In this document: piece after piece, positions 33,704 to 43,165 of the stretch
Layout: every line of letters begins with the position of its first letter
Numbering within the stretch: the stretch's first letter is position 1
NCBI GenBank assembly: GCA_022448315.1
Contig: JAKVCA010000015.1
Location: 1 to 56,835 of the forward strand
Direction: 5' to 3'
DNA: 56,835 nucleotides
DNA from: Pirellulaceae bacterium
GTDB lineage: Bacteria; Planctomycetota; Planctomycetia; Pirellulales; Pirellulaceae
The notes under the pieces: generated by a model
What the model was told of the DNA's origin: nothing
Database searches by the model: none
Seen by the model: the letters and a program-made list of their open reading frames with translations, nothing else
Program-made: the position numbers and the translations under genes

Positions 33704-34302
33704 CCCGATAAGGATGGCGGTGGGTGTCCTCTTCGCGTGTGGAAGCTGTCGAGGAAGAGGTCATGGGCAAAATGAAATTGAAAGATGCTGCTGGTATTAC
33801 TACAGCCGATTGGACTTAGGGATTTACCTGTTCCACACCTTTTCTGCGGCCTGAATCTTTGCCACCAATCCGTGTTGCAAAAAAATAGATGGTGGCTCGA
33901 CTCAATCTCATTGAAGCCGCCTTCTCCATGTCCGGCGGTCTCCGCATGTTTCGTCGTTTCACCCTGTCGAAGGTCTGCGATGATCCTCCTCTTCTTCAAT
34001 GCGTCTCGATCATCTTGGTCCCTGTAAGGGACTGCTTCTGCCGAAAGGCCAAAAGATCCCCCGCTGCGACCGAATCGGGGCAGGTTCCTTTTCGGTTTCT
34101 CGATCACTTGGGGCTGTGATAGGGACCGGCGATTTTGCTGGCATTTCCGGAATAAACCCTAAACTCGCCGATTTTAATGGCGTTTTGGGGTCGTCGTTCT
34201 CAGAAATGGCATCTAACCTTCACCCGCTCTTAACACATTAGGGATGGAGCAAGTCCGGCATGACCGAGTGCAGTGGGGGCGAGATCGTTTAGGGAAGATT
34301 CA
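33704..34302. other. intergenic, about 600 bp, nothing supported
   Basis: Frames on both strands exist (for example an 80-residue plus-strand frame at 33999-34241 and a 144-residue minus-strand frame overlapping the ThuA gene end) but none has a ribosome site, a signal peptide or recognisable motifs. I see no tRNA or rRNA. It could hold a small RNA or decayed gene that I cannot recognise. Confidence 0.45.
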
Positions 34303-34509
34303 ATGGCGAAGCCTGCAACGCAAATGAAGCTAAAACTTCTAATCACGATCTGGATCGCGTTTCCTTTTGTTGCTGCGCTGAAATCGATGGTTGATCAGCA
34401 TGCGATCCGAGTGTCGGAACTTGAGCGACAGAACCAGATGCTGCGCGAAGAAGTGGAACGAAAAGCTCTGCTTTCTCGAATGATGGAAGTGGCACAGGCC
34501 AAACGCTAA
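34303..34509 (+). CDS. small membrane-anchored coiled-coil protein
   Basis: The ATG at 34303 follows AGGGAAG with five-base spacing, a good ribosome site, and encodes 68 residues. After a short basic start comes one membrane helix (LLITIWIAFPFVAALKSM), then a heptad-rich, charged coiled coil (ELERQNQMLREEVERKALLS). The layout resembles FtsL/FtsB-like or other bitopic scaffold proteins with the helix near the N-terminus, but length and neighbours do not support a division role. Family unrecognised. Confidence 0.65.
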   Translation: MAKPATQMKLKLLITIWIAFPFVAALKSMVDQHAIRVSELERQNQMLREEVERKALLSRMMEVAQAKR

Positions 34510-34639
34510 AAACAGAGCATGTCCCCCCCGTTTTATGATCCATTTGCCAAGGGGAAGTGAATTGGCAACGTCCGCTTTTCGCGATTCCGTCAAGGACGAT
34601 CGGGTGTCGAAAATGGCCGCTCCCGGAGTCTTTGCGGCC

Positions 34640-35461
34640 CTAGAATAATTCCTCGAGATCTTTGAGTTCATCAAGGTACTCCTGCGGGAAAGGGTTTCCC
34701 GTTTCTTTGTCCTTGAAGTTTTTGGGATGAGCGTTTTTGGAATTGCGGGACTCATTCTCAGGATTGGATCCTGACACTTCTTGGGAGGCACGTTTCGGGC
34801 GAGAAGGTGTTTGAGACTCCAAAGACCTGTCAGGAGCCTGCGACGCAACGGGTGTGGGAGAGGCTTCAGTTGGATTGGGCGGAGCATCGGACTTGGCGTC
34901 GGCCGGCGATGCCAATGAGGCCGCCTCGTCTTTTTCGGGCCTTGTTTCGTCAAGATCGGTTTGGAAGTCGAAGCCGAATTCCGTCATCCATTCCGCTACC
35001 TCGACGGCATCAAGATCGCGAGATGACGGTTTTCGGAAGGGCTTTTTCGTCTGCGGTTTTTCAGCGCGGAGTTGCAGCTGATTCAACCACGGTTCGCTGT
35101 CATTGGTTTTGGCTTTACGACGCTTTGCAGCCCGTTGGACCCGGTGATCGCTTGAGACGACCATGAGCCGTCGAGGTGACGAGTGGGTTCGGATCAAGTA
35201 TTCGAGCAGGTCATCGGCTTCCTCAAAGTCCCTTGCAAAACGAACGGTGATGTCTTTGTGAACAAGCTCCGTTGGCAGGTGACGAGGCGCGTCTTTCGCA
35301 TCGAACACCACAACGGTTTCTTTCCGATCGTTGGGGTCCAACAAATTCGACAGTCGATTGAGCAATGCAAGGCGCGCTCTTTCCAGCGATCCTCGGCCCA
35401 TGCTACGGCCGAGGATTCCGGCCACGTGAAGCAGATTGTAGCCATCAATCAAGATTTTCAT
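34640..35461 (-). CDS. NYN-domain (YacP-like) putative RNase
   Basis: From the ATG at 35461 the protein has 273 residues. The N-terminal ~130 form a NYN/PIN-like domain: MKILIDGYNLLHVAG with the metal-binding Asp6, ETVVVFDAKDAP, FEEADDLLEYLIRTH with paired acidic residues, and LMVVSSDHRVQRAAKRRKAK. YacP (Rae1-type) proteins are endoribonucleases. After it comes a basic linker and a long low-complexity Pro/Ser/Glu tail (about residues 160-250) before a short conserved end (EYLDELKDLEELF). The tail is unusual for YacP and may mediate binding to the ribosome or degradosome. It is divergent from hrpB, separated by about 290 bp. Confidence 0.85.
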   Translation of the reverse strand: MKILIDGYNLLHVAGILGRSMGRGSLERARLALLNRLSNLLDPNDRKETVVVFDAKDAPRHLPTELVHKDITVRFARDFEEADDLLEYLIRTHSSPRRLMVVSSDHRVQRAAKRRKAKTNDSEPWLNQLQLRAEKPQTKKPFRKPSSRDLDAVEVAEWMTEFGFDFQTDLDETRPEKDEAASLASPADAKSDAPPNPTEASPTPVASQAPDRSLESQTPSRPKRASQEVSGSNPENESRNSKNAHPKNFKDKETGNPFPQEYLDELKDLEELF

Positions 35462-35754
35462 GACGGAGCACCTTGGTTGGATCGCGAAATTGGCGGGAGA
35501 CATCCGGGGCCGATTTTAACTTCGTCCAGCCCACGGACACTCGCGTCGGAGTCTTGGCCATCTCCTGAAGGATGGCGGCCTCACGGCAAAACTTGGCAGT
35601 CGCCTGACGGTTGTCGAGGGTTATTCGATCTGTCATCATCCCCATGGCGGTTCAAGTTTTTCCGGCCATGTTTACTCTATCCCACAAAAAGCTACCGTCC
35701 ACCCTGTGAGTTCTCCGGGGTCCCGTTTCAAGTCAACAAGGCGATCATCACCGT

Positions 35755-38292
35755 ATGTCACGCGAATTGCTGCCCATCGACTCTGAGCTTCCGAAAGTGT
35801 TGGAGGCCTTGGAGTCAGACGGATGTGCCGTCGTCCGCGCGTCTCCGGGAGCCGGAAAAACGACTCGGATTCCTCCTGCGGTTGAACGCGCGTTGGGTCC
35901 AGCCAAGGGCCAGATATGGATGATCGAACCGCGCCGGATGGCCGCGCGGACCGCTGCCCGTCGTCTAGCGCGGGAACATGGGTCGACGGTGGGGCATTAC
36001 GCGGGCTATCGTGTCAGGTTCGATCACAAGGTGACTCGGGACACTCGGGTGGTTGTCGCGACGCAGGGTATTTTGCTGAGGCATTTGCAAAGCAACCCGC
36101 TGCTGGAAGGCGTAGGAGCCGTCATTTTTGACGAATTCCATGAACGTCAACTCGATGTCGATCTTGCTCTCGCCATGGTCAGCCAGGTTCGCAAGACCTT
36201 ACGCGAAGATCTGAAGATCATTGTCATGTCTGCGACCCTGGATCCCATGCCAATTTCCGAGTGGCTTGGCAGTTGCCCTGTCATTGATTGTCCGGGACGC
36301 CAATACCCGGTCGAGGTCAAGTATTCCCCGATTCCGCATCGTCATCGTGACGATGAGCATGTGGTTCAGGCAATCGAAAAAACACTGTCACGATCTACGG
36401 GCGATCTTCTTGTGTTTCTTCCCGGTGTCGGTGAGATCTTCGGGCTGCAACGCGCTCTAACAAGTTTGGCCAAGCGTGAGAGCTTGGCGGTCCTTCCTCT
36501 GTACGGTGATCTGGATCCACTCGCACAGGATCAGGTTCTGCAACCCAACCATCAGCGCAAAGTTGTTCTGTCCACCAACGTCGCCGAGACCTCGGTGACC
36601 ATCGAAGGGGTCACAACGGTGATCGATACGGGGCAGGCACGGATCATGCAGTTTGATCCTCAGCTTGGACTGGATCGATTGGAACTTGTGCCGATTTCGA
36701 AAGCGTCGTCAGATCAACGCGCAGGACGCGCAGGTCGGATGGAACCGGGAGTCTGTATTCGCCTCTGGAATCAATCGAGTCATCGCCATCGATCGGACCA
36801 GGAGAAACCCGAGATTCAACGGGTCGACTTGTCGTCTTCGGTTCTGCAACTTCACTGCTGGGGGGAAAGCGATGTTGAGCATTTTCCCTGGTTCGAAAAG
36901 CCCCAAGCCGGCTCGCTGAAGCACGCCGTGGAGCTGCTTGAAAGATTGCAGGCGCTGGATCAGGGGCGATTGACCTCCCTTGGCCGCAGGATGAATGACC
37001 TGCCCGTTCATCCACGTCTGGCCCGAATGCTGATTGAAGGGCAGCGGCGTGGGGTTGGGAAACGCATTGCCATCCTTGCGGCATTGCTCAGCGAACGTGA
37101 TCCCTTTCGTGCAAAGCGAAATCATCAACCACCCACTTCGCGAGGCTCAAGGGGGGTGCTAACCACACGGGTCAACCACCGGTCGGATTCCGATGTTCTG
37201 GATCGCCTCATCGCGTTGGAGAAATTTCGAGAGGGTGGTGTCATTCAACATAACGTCGGGACGCTTCAAGCCGGTACAGCGTATCACGTGCTCAAGGTTG
37301 CCAAAGAACTTGAAAGGACGCTCGAGGAAGTTGCGGCTGACATGGCCGTTGATGGATCCGATTCCGATCAAGAGGTGTTGAAGTGCCTTCTGGCGGCCTT
37401 TCCCGACCGCTTGGCACGTCGGCGTGAAGTGGGCGCGAACAAGGGAATGATGGTTGGGGGCAAAGGCGTCAGGTTAGCCCCAAGTTCGGCTGTCCATGAT
37501 TCTGAGCTGTTCCTGTGTGTAGACGTCGACGCCGGGAAAACAGACGCCTCGGTTCGCCTTGCATCCGGCATTGAGCGGGAGTGGTTGGACACGAACAGAG
37601 TTCAGGAAATCACCGACCTGTTTTTTCATCCGACCCGCAAAGAAGTTCAAGCGAGAAGACGAGTCTACTGGGAAGACCTTGCTCTCAGTGAACGGCCGGT
37701 AAACGTCCCTGACAATTCCGAATCTGCCGATCTGCTTTATCGAAATGCCACGAAAGCATGGGTTCAGGTTTTCCCGAAAAAAGACCAGCGGCTGATGAGT
37801 CTCGTGACCCGAATTCAGTGCTTGCGTCACTGGTTACCTGACGAGCCCCTGCCAAATTTTAATGTGGAAGGACTGCAGGAAGTGATGCGAGATCTTTGCA
37901 GTCATTGCCGATCATTCGACCAACTGAAGAAAGCGGATTGGTTAGGGGCCGTCAGAGGGCGGCTTAGCTACTCGCAAATGCAGGTCGTCGAGGGTGAGGC
38001 GCCTGACGAATGGCAGTCTCCGGGGGGGCGGCGTTTCAAAATTCAGTATGAGGAAGGGAGCCCTCCAATCCTGGCCGCCCGCATTCAAGACCTCTTCGGG
38101 CTCAGAGAAACACCCACAATCGCCCGCAATCAGGTTTCCATGCTGCTGCATATGCTAGCACCAAACATGCGTCCTCAGCAGGTTACGGATGACCTGGAGA
38201 GTTTTTGGAAAAACACCTACCCGGTGATTCGAAAGGAACTCCGTGGTCGCTACCCCAAGCATGAATGGCCCGAAGATCCGCTGCGCATCTGA
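35755..38292 (+). CDS. hrpB: ATP-dependent helicase HrpB
   Basis: The 845-residue protein is full length for HrpB. Helicase motifs are in order: Walker A SPGAGKTTRIP (30-40), Ia EPRRMAARTAARRLA, motif II DEFH at 126-129 (FDEFHERQLD), motif III MSATLD near 158, motif V STNVAETSVTIEGV and motif VI QRAGRAGR near 325. The helicase-associated HA2 region and the HrpB C-terminal domain follow, ending in HEWPEDPLRI, close to the usual terminal KHxWPEDP. This DEAH-box family unwinds nucleic acid with ATP; the cellular role of HrpB is poorly known. It starts at ATG 35755. Confidence 0.96.
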   Translation: MSRELLPIDSELPKVLEALESDGCAVVRASPGAGKTTRIPPAVERALGPAKGQIWMIEPRRMAARTAARRLAREHGSTVGHYAGYRVRFDHKVTRDTRVVVATQGILLRHLQSNPLLEGVGAVIFDEFHERQLDVDLALAMVSQVRKTLREDLKIIVMSATLDPMPISEWLGSCPVIDCPGRQYPVEVKYSPIPHRHRDDEHVVQAIEKTLSRSTGDLLVFLPGVGEIFGLQRALTSLAKRESLAVLPLYGDLDPLAQDQVLQPNHQRKVVLSTNVAETSVTIEGVTTVIDTGQARIMQFDPQLGLDRLELVPISKASSDQRAGRAGRMEPGVCIRLWNQSSHRHRSDQEKPEIQRVDLSSSVLQLHCWGESDVEHFPWFEKPQAGSLKHAVELLERLQALDQGRLTSLGRRMNDLPVHPRLARMLIEGQRRGVGKRIAILAALLSERDPFRAKRNHQPPTSRGSRGVLTTRVNHRSDSDVLDRLIALEKFREGGVIQHNVGTLQAGTAYHVLKVAKELERTLEEVAADMAVDGSDSDQEVLKCLLAAFPDRLARRREVGANKGMMVGGKGVRLAPSSAVHDSELFLCVDVDAGKTDASVRLASGIEREWLDTNRVQEITDLFFHPTRKEVQARRRVYWEDLALSERPVNVPDNSESADLLYRNATKAWVQVFPKKDQRLMSLVTRIQCLRHWLPDEPLPNFNVEGLQEVMRDLCSHCRSFDQLKKADWLGAVRGRLSYSQMQVVEGEAPDEWQSPGGRRFKIQYEEGSPPILAARIQDLFGLRETPTIARNQVSMLLHMLAPNMRPQQVTDDLESFWKNTYPVIRKELRGRYPKHEWPEDPLRI

Positions 38293-38444
38293 CGGCGTCA
38301 CTCCACGCGCTTCCTGCGGATCATTTTTTGTGTTGGAGGTCCAACTTCCCTGCCCAGCGATCAATCTGGTCTTGCACGTGTTTCAACATTTTTCTATTGC
38401 CGACGCCGCGGAAGTTTTCGGTCAACGGGATCCAGGGCGAGTCC

Positions 38445-38936
38445 ATGAGCCAACAATCGGAATTGCGGATCATGTTGAAGGATCCTCAACTCGACGTGCG
38501 CGTCGAGGCGGTCCGGGCGATTGGGCGACTTGAAACCCTGACGCCCGATTTGGTGGGCGAAGTGGTTCTGGCTTGCGCGGGCCAACCAGAGGTTCGTGAA
38601 GAGGCCTTTGCGGTGCTCGAGGATCTGGGCTTACCTCCTGCTGAATCGGCACCCTGCCTGATCAATTTGCTTTTGCACGAAGATTCACTGGTCATTTATT
38701 GGGCGGTGACTCTGTTGGGACGCCTTGGGAAGAAGACGCATGAGATTGAACGGTCGATCGTGAACGTCTTGAAGTGTTCGAGCGAAGCCTCCGTCCAGGA
38801 GCGAGCACTCTGGGCGCTCGGCAAGATGCAACCGGTCCGGATTTCTACCAGGAAGATCGTCGAGGTGTATGCGGATTCGGTAAACCCACGAATTCGCCGC
38901 TTCGCAAGTCGTCTACTGGCAGAGTCATCGACGTAA
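38445..38936 (+). CDS. small HEAT-repeat protein
   Basis: The frame opens at 38265 inside hrpB, but the ATG at 38445, after AGGGCGAGTCC, is the credible start and gives 163 residues. It consists of about four HEAT-like helical pairs: LKDPQLDVRVEAVRAIGRLE, AGQPEVREEAFAVLEDLGLP, EDSLVIYWAVTLLGRLG, SSEASVQERALWALGKM, NPRIRRFASRLLAES. HEAT repeats are protein-binding scaffolds. No signal peptide or membrane helix. It follows hrpB by 150 bp on the same strand. Confidence 0.8.
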   Translation: MSQQSELRIMLKDPQLDVRVEAVRAIGRLETLTPDLVGEVVLACAGQPEVREEAFAVLEDLGLPPAESAPCLINLLLHEDSLVIYWAVTLLGRLGKKTHEIERSIVNVLKCSSEASVQERALWALGKMQPVRISTRKIVEVYADSVNPRIRRFASRLLAESST

Positions 38937-39037
38937 CGCGAGGGTTTCATCAGGGCGAAAGGATTCGATGATGGACCAGAACATTCTTTTTTGAATGTTT
39001 TAGGCCCTAGGTAACGTGACAGGCAGGGAGGCCTGAG

Positions 39038-40111
39038 ATGGCGAGAAGAAGGAAAAAGAAATCACAAATCGGCTTTTTGCGCTGGGGTTTTCTGGCGTTG
39101 GTACTCGGGGGCGGGATCGGCGTTTATCTCAATCCCGAACTGCCCTTCATCGGGCCTCTTGTGGCCAGGCTGAATGTCCCAGAAGTGGTCAGCCCTCAGG
39201 CTCTGCAAACCGAGGGAGAAAAAGTCGTCGAGAGCCTTTCGGCCGTCATTTCAAATGGCGAATCTGACGACTCTACAGGAGCCAATGCAACTCGGGGACT
39301 GGTAATTCCTCAGACATCGACCGATCGTAAACCCGCCGATCGGATTCGTATTGCTACCTTCAATATCCAGATCTTCGGTCAAAGTAAAATTGGAAAACCG
39401 GATGTTGTCGAGATTCTTGCCCAGATCGTTCGTCGTTACGATCTTGTTGCCATTCAAGAAATCCGCACCAAAAAAGATACGCTGCTGCCTACGTTCATCA
39501 ACAAGGTAAATGAGGCCGGTGGCAACTATGATTTCCTGATCGGCCCAAGGATCGGGCGGACGATCAGCACGGAACAATACGCTTATATCTATGATGCGTC
39601 TCGCATCGAATACGATCCAAGTTCCATCGGCACCATGTCCGATCCTAATGACTTGTTGCATCGAGAGCCTTATGTCGTGCGGTTTCGCGCGAAGACGCCG
39701 AACCCCGAAGATGGGTTCACGTTTTGGCTTGTGAATATCCACACGGATCCTGATGAAGTTCCGGAGGAGATCGATGCGCTTGCGGACGCGTTTCAGGCGA
39801 TGCAAACGGCCCGTGCCGACGAGGACGATGTCATCTTGCTCGGTGATTTGAATGCGGATGAGAAAAAGTTTGGGCGTTTGGGACGCATTCCCGGTATGTC
39901 TTGGGTGGTCATGGGCAAGGTGATGACGAATACGCGAAAAAACCACGCGTATGACAACATTCTTTTCGAACGGGGGGCGACGAGTGAATATCTGGGAAAC
40001 TGGGGTGTGCTTGATATGGAGACCATATATGGACTGTCTCGTGAGCAAACGCTGAAGGTCTCAGATCATCTTCCCGTCTGGGCAGATTTTGACGTGCGCG
40101 AGTCTCGCTGA
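39038..40111 (+). CDS. endonuclease/exonuclease/phosphatase (DNase I-like) protein, membrane-anchored
   Basis: The 357-residue protein begins with a very basic stretch (MARRRKKKSQIGFLRWG) and one hydrophobic segment (FLALVLGGGIGVYL), so it is an N-terminally anchored or exported protein. The EEP fold follows about residue 100: RIATFNIQIFG (Asn), DLVAIQEIRTKKDTLLP (metal-binding Glu), FWLVNIHTDPDE, VILLGDLNADEKKFG (Asp/Asn) and the final SDHLPVWADF (Asp-His pair). These are the catalytic positions of DNase I-type nucleases, and the sequence resembles the DNase I branch more than the phospholipase or exonuclease III branches. Likely role is extracellular or periplasmic nucleic acid degradation. 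Confidence 0.88.
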   Translation: MARRRKKKSQIGFLRWGFLALVLGGGIGVYLNPELPFIGPLVARLNVPEVVSPQALQTEGEKVVESLSAVISNGESDDSTGANATRGLVIPQTSTDRKPADRIRIATFNIQIFGQSKIGKPDVVEILAQIVRRYDLVAIQEIRTKKDTLLPTFINKVNEAGGNYDFLIGPRIGRTISTEQYAYIYDASRIEYDPSSIGTMSDPNDLLHREPYVVRFRAKTPNPEDGFTFWLVNIHTDPDEVPEEIDALADAFQAMQTARADEDDVILLGDLNADEKKFGRLGRIPGMSWVVMGKVMTNTRKNHAYDNILFERGATSEYLGNWGVLDMETIYGLSREQTLKVSDHLPVWADFDVRESR

Positions 40112-40171
40112 GGCGGACGCCCATGCGTTGATCGCCTTCCCAGTTCCAGTGGATAGATTGCTATTTTGCCC

Positions 40172-40508
40172 CTACTGGGTGCTCTCCAGCGACGTCATCA
40201 GCGCGTGTCGGTTTTGCTGCCGGCAAAACGCACTCAATGCCACCCCGGTCAAGTCGGTTTGCGACGGAGCATGAAGCAAAGTCGGAACCGCCGCAAGTTT
40301 TTGAGCCATGCTGACGCCATGGGATCTTCGCCAACAAACGGGTTCTCGCGATCCGCACAGGTAACGATCGAAGGCTGCTCAATCCGTTCCGTACCCAAAA
40401 TCAACTCGACTTTGAACCCGGAAGGAAGCCTCTTTGCGCGTGAACAGACGTGCCTCCTGCCAACAGTTCGACGAGAGCGACAATGAGTAAGAGGAACTTG
40501 AAGGGCAT
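40172..40508 (-). pseudogene. small secreted protein gene with frameshifts
   Basis: The ATG at 40508 opens a strong signal peptide (MPFKFLLLIVALVELLAGGT, then SVHAQ). That frame ends after 35 residues. The next frame continues VELILGTERIEQPSIVTCA and DRENPFVGEDPMASAWLK, and a third gives LAAVPTLLHAPSQTDLTGVA and LSAFCRQQNRHALMTSLEST to a TAG at 40174-40172. Adding one base near the GGG at about 40412 and one A in the five-A run at 40298-40302 makes a continuous 112-residue product. Family not recognised. It is the last of a same-strand series after PSD1, DUF1501 and the esterase. Confidence 0.55.
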
Positions 40509-40605
40509 TCGATTACCGTGTGCGACACGGGAAGTGTGAGACAAAGGGAGAGACACATCGAGGCATTTCACGCCTGATTTGACCCTCGTGTCATGGGGTC
40601 CAGAG

Positions 40606-41535
40606 CTACTCGAGATCCTGCGCCGTGAATGCAAGTTTGCGACGACCCAGCCAATCGATCGCCCGGTCTCCCCATGTGTGAATGATGGAATTCGCGACAG
40701 GTCGAAGGCCGTAACCGTGACCTCCCGTCTCGTAGAGGTGAAGTTCGGCTGAGACCTTATGCGTTTTGAGTTTTGTGTAAAACGCGACACTGCTGAGCGA
40801 AGTACTGCTGTCATCGTGGGTGTGAACGAGAAAAGTGGGTGGCGTCTCTTCATTGATGGTGAGTGCTGAAATCAGCTGATTTGAGTTTTGCTCCACCAAT
40901 CGCCAAGGATAAATCAGCATGCCGAAATCTGGTCGGCATGAGTGGGCGTCGATGGCGTCGCGGGCCGGGTAGGAAGGCTGATCAAAACGGGTAAGTGACA
41001 ACGCAGCGAGTTGGCCGCCTGCTGAAAGACCCATGATTCCAATCTGTTTCGGATTGATCTGGAGTTCTTCGGCGTGGTGGCGAGTCCATCGAATGGCGCG
41101 TTGAGCGTCTTGTAGAGGTCGTTTCCAAAGCGTGGTGTCCTCGGATCCGGTTTTGGTCCGATAACGAAGGACGATGCCCGTCACACCTGCTGCGTTAAGA
41201 CGCTGGGCGATCTCGGAGCCCTCCTTGTCGACCACGCAATAGTTGAAGCCGCCGCCTGGGCAGATGATCACCGCGGCGCCGGTCCTATGTTCGGATGTTG
41301 GCTGGAAGACCTCCACCGTCGCAAGAGTGATGTCTTTGATCCTCGTTGCGGGGGGATTTTCGTTGGCGCGTCGAGGCAAGGCGACCCCGGTCGATTGTGA
41401 AGATTCCCCTGGGGCAAGGCCGTCCCAAATCCGGATCAGCTGGTCCTGTGTCCATCCGGACTGAGGCATGGTCACCAGCGTCAGGATCGCGAGGCAGATC
41501 AAGGGGAGTCGGTAAAAGGTGGGTTTGGTTTCCAT
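40606..41535 (-). CDS. exported alpha/beta hydrolase (esterase)
   Basis: The 309-residue protein has a signal peptide (LPLICLAILTLVTMPQSGW) and an alpha/beta-hydrolase fold of the acetyl esterase/acetylxylan esterase branch: the oxyanion region AAVIICPGGGFNY, nucleophile Ser in IMGLSAGGQLAAL, acid Asp in LVHTHDDSST and His in YETGGHGYGLR. Planctomycete relatives are annotated as xylanase or acetylxylan esterases. It would remove acyl groups from polysaccharides outside the cytoplasm. It lies 138 bp downstream of DUF1501 and a hairpin, so it may have its own promoter. Confidence 0.9.
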   Translation of the reverse strand: METKPTFYRLPLICLAILTLVTMPQSGWTQDQLIRIWDGLAPGESSQSTGVALPRRANENPPATRIKDITLATVEVFQPTSEHRTGAAVIICPGGGFNYCVVDKEGSEIAQRLNAAGVTGIVLRYRTKTGSEDTTLWKRPLQDAQRAIRWTRHHAEELQINPKQIGIMGLSAGGQLAALSLTRFDQPSYPARDAIDAHSCRPDFGMLIYPWRLVEQNSNQLISALTINEETPPTFLVHTHDDSSTSLSSVAFYTKLKTHKVSAELHLYETGGHGYGLRPVANSIIHTWGDRAIDWLGRRKLAFTAQDLE

Positions 41536-41638
41536 GGAGGCTGACCCCTATCCTTGGGACAGTGCATTTCTTCGGGGATGGCGAGTTGGCGAGCAAAGAG
41601 CAGAACGTTTTCGAGCGTCATCGTAATGGGGAAATTTC

Positions 41639-41661
41639 AACTTGGCTGAAACGGCCAAGTT
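41639..41661 (-). terminator. terminator-like hairpin downstream of DUF1501
   Basis: AACTTGGC (41639-41646), loop TGAAACG, GCCAAGTT (41654-41661): a perfect 8-bp stem 12 bp past the DUF1501 stop codon. On the minus strand the stem is followed by GAAATTTC and not by a T-run, so it is either a rho-independent terminator of poor quality or an mRNA-stabilising hairpin. Confidence 0.45.
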
Positions 41662-41673
41662 TCGTGAATCCAA

Positions 41674-43125
41674 TCAGCTGAGAAGCTCCGTCACAACTTG
41701 GTGTTCCTCGACTCCCGAAAGTCTCATGTCCAGACCCTGAAAGGGATAAGTTAATCGGCGATGGTCGATTCCAAGGCAATGGAGTAACGTCGCTTGCAAG
41801 TCGTGAACATGAACCGGATCTTCAGCCACGTTATAGCTGAAATCATCCGTCTGTCCGTGACTGAAACCGGATTTGACGCCCCCTCCAGCCATGAACATCG
41901 TGAAGCAACGAGGGTGATGATCTCTTCCCGCCTCGGGACTCTTGAAGTCGCCTTGCCCCGCGATTCCTCGGCCAAATTCACCGCCCCAAACGACCAGCGT
42001 ATCCTCCAGGAGTCCTCTCTGTTTCAAGTCATGAAGCAGACCTGCGGTCGGTTGGTCCACATCCCGACAGCGGTCAGGGCACCAGGCGGTGAGCTTCTTG
42101 TGGTGGTCCCAATCGGGGTGGAAAAGCTGAATGAAGCGAACCCCCCGTTCCGCCAGACGTCGTGCGAGGATGCAGTTTGAGGCATAGGAACCGGCCCGCC
42201 GGGATTCAGGACCATAGAGCTTGAAGGTGGCTTCAGATTCATCGGAGAGGTCGGCGAGATCTGGGACCGAACTCTGCATTCGGAAGGCCATCTCATATTG
42301 TCGTATTCGCGTATCCACTTCGGGATCGAGACTGGATTCAAACTTGATTCGGTTGAGCTCGTTCAAGCCGTCCAGCATCGTGCGTCTTGCTTTCGAAGTG
42401 ATGCCCCGGGGATTATTCAGATACAAAACCGGTTCCTTGCCGGATCGCAGCGGCACTCCCTGATGTCGCGATGGGAGAAAGCCAGATCCCCAATAGTACT
42501 CGTACAGGGGCTGATCACTCGGTCGTTCCATCTTGGAGACCAGGACGATGTAATCCGGCAGATCCCGATTCACCGAACCGAGTCCGTAGCTGACCCAGGC
42601 TCCAGCACTGGGGCGTCCAGGCAGTTGATGACCGGTCATCAGAAACGTCATTGCGGGTGCGTGATTGATGTAATCGGTGGTCATCGACTTGATAAAACAC
42701 AGGTTATCCGCCACCGACCCAATGTGGGGTAGCCATTCACTGACCGTTGCACCGCTTGAGCCCCACTTGTGGAACTTGGCTCTCGCCGGCATGACCAGTT
42801 GTTTCTGGTTCGCGGTCATCCCGGTCAAACGCTGACCATTTCGCACCGAGGCTGGGAGTTCGGTCCCCTCAAACTTCTCAAGTCCCGGTTTGGCATCAAA
42901 AAGGTCGATTTGAGATGGGCCGCCGGATTGAGTCAAAAAAATGACACGCTTCGCTTTAGGAAGATGATGCGGTTGCAGCTTGGTCAGGTCTGTCATCGAG
43001 CTTCCGAAGCAGTTGTCCTCTTGGGCCAAATTCGATAGCGCGATCGAACCCAGGCTCAATCCCATCGTTCGATTGAGAAAACTGCGGCGTGAGATTTCGT
43101 TGGCGAGCTCGGAAGTGCGGTGCAT
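41674..43125 (-). CDS. DUF1501 protein with Tat-type signal
   Basis: The frame opens at 43353, but the ATG at 43125 is right: it gives 483 residues beginning MHRTSELANEISRRSFLNRT, a twin-arginine signal, and earlier codons lie inside the PSD1 gene end. Family features are RVIFLTQSGGPSQIDLFDAK, MTTDYINHAPAM, and VVWGGEFGRGIAG followed by GRDHHPRCFTMFMAGGG. Like other DUF1501 proteins it is exported and of unknown activity, paired with the PSD1 gene 40 bp upstream. It is clearly paralogous to the 15717-17120 gene, but with the gene order reversed (PSD1 first). Confidence 0.93.
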   Translation of the reverse strand: MHRTSELANEISRRSFLNRTMGLSLGSIALSNLAQEDNCFGSSMTDLTKLQPHHLPKAKRVIFLTQSGGPSQIDLFDAKPGLEKFEGTELPASVRNGQRLTGMTANQKQLVMPARAKFHKWGSSGATVSEWLPHIGSVADNLCFIKSMTTDYINHAPAMTFLMTGHQLPGRPSAGAWVSYGLGSVNRDLPDYIVLVSKMERPSDQPLYEYYWGSGFLPSRHQGVPLRSGKEPVLYLNNPRGITSKARRTMLDGLNELNRIKFESSLDPEVDTRIRQYEMAFRMQSSVPDLADLSDESEATFKLYGPESRRAGSYASNCILARRLAERGVRFIQLFHPDWDHHKKLTAWCPDRCRDVDQPTAGLLHDLKQRGLLEDTLVVWGGEFGRGIAGQGDFKSPEAGRDHHPRCFTMFMAGGGVKSGFSHGQTDDFSYNVAEDPVHVHDLQATLLHCLGIDHRRLTYPFQGLDMRLSGVEEHQVVTELLS

Positions 43126-43165
43126 GGAAGTTACTCTTAAAAAACGGTCTTGATCGCCGGAAGAT

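Noticed and set aside
33673-34107. Minus-strand 144-residue frame downstream of and overlapping the ThuA gene
   Set aside because: Overlaps the ThuA coding end, starts at a non-ATG codon without a ribosome site, and shows no recognisable domain.
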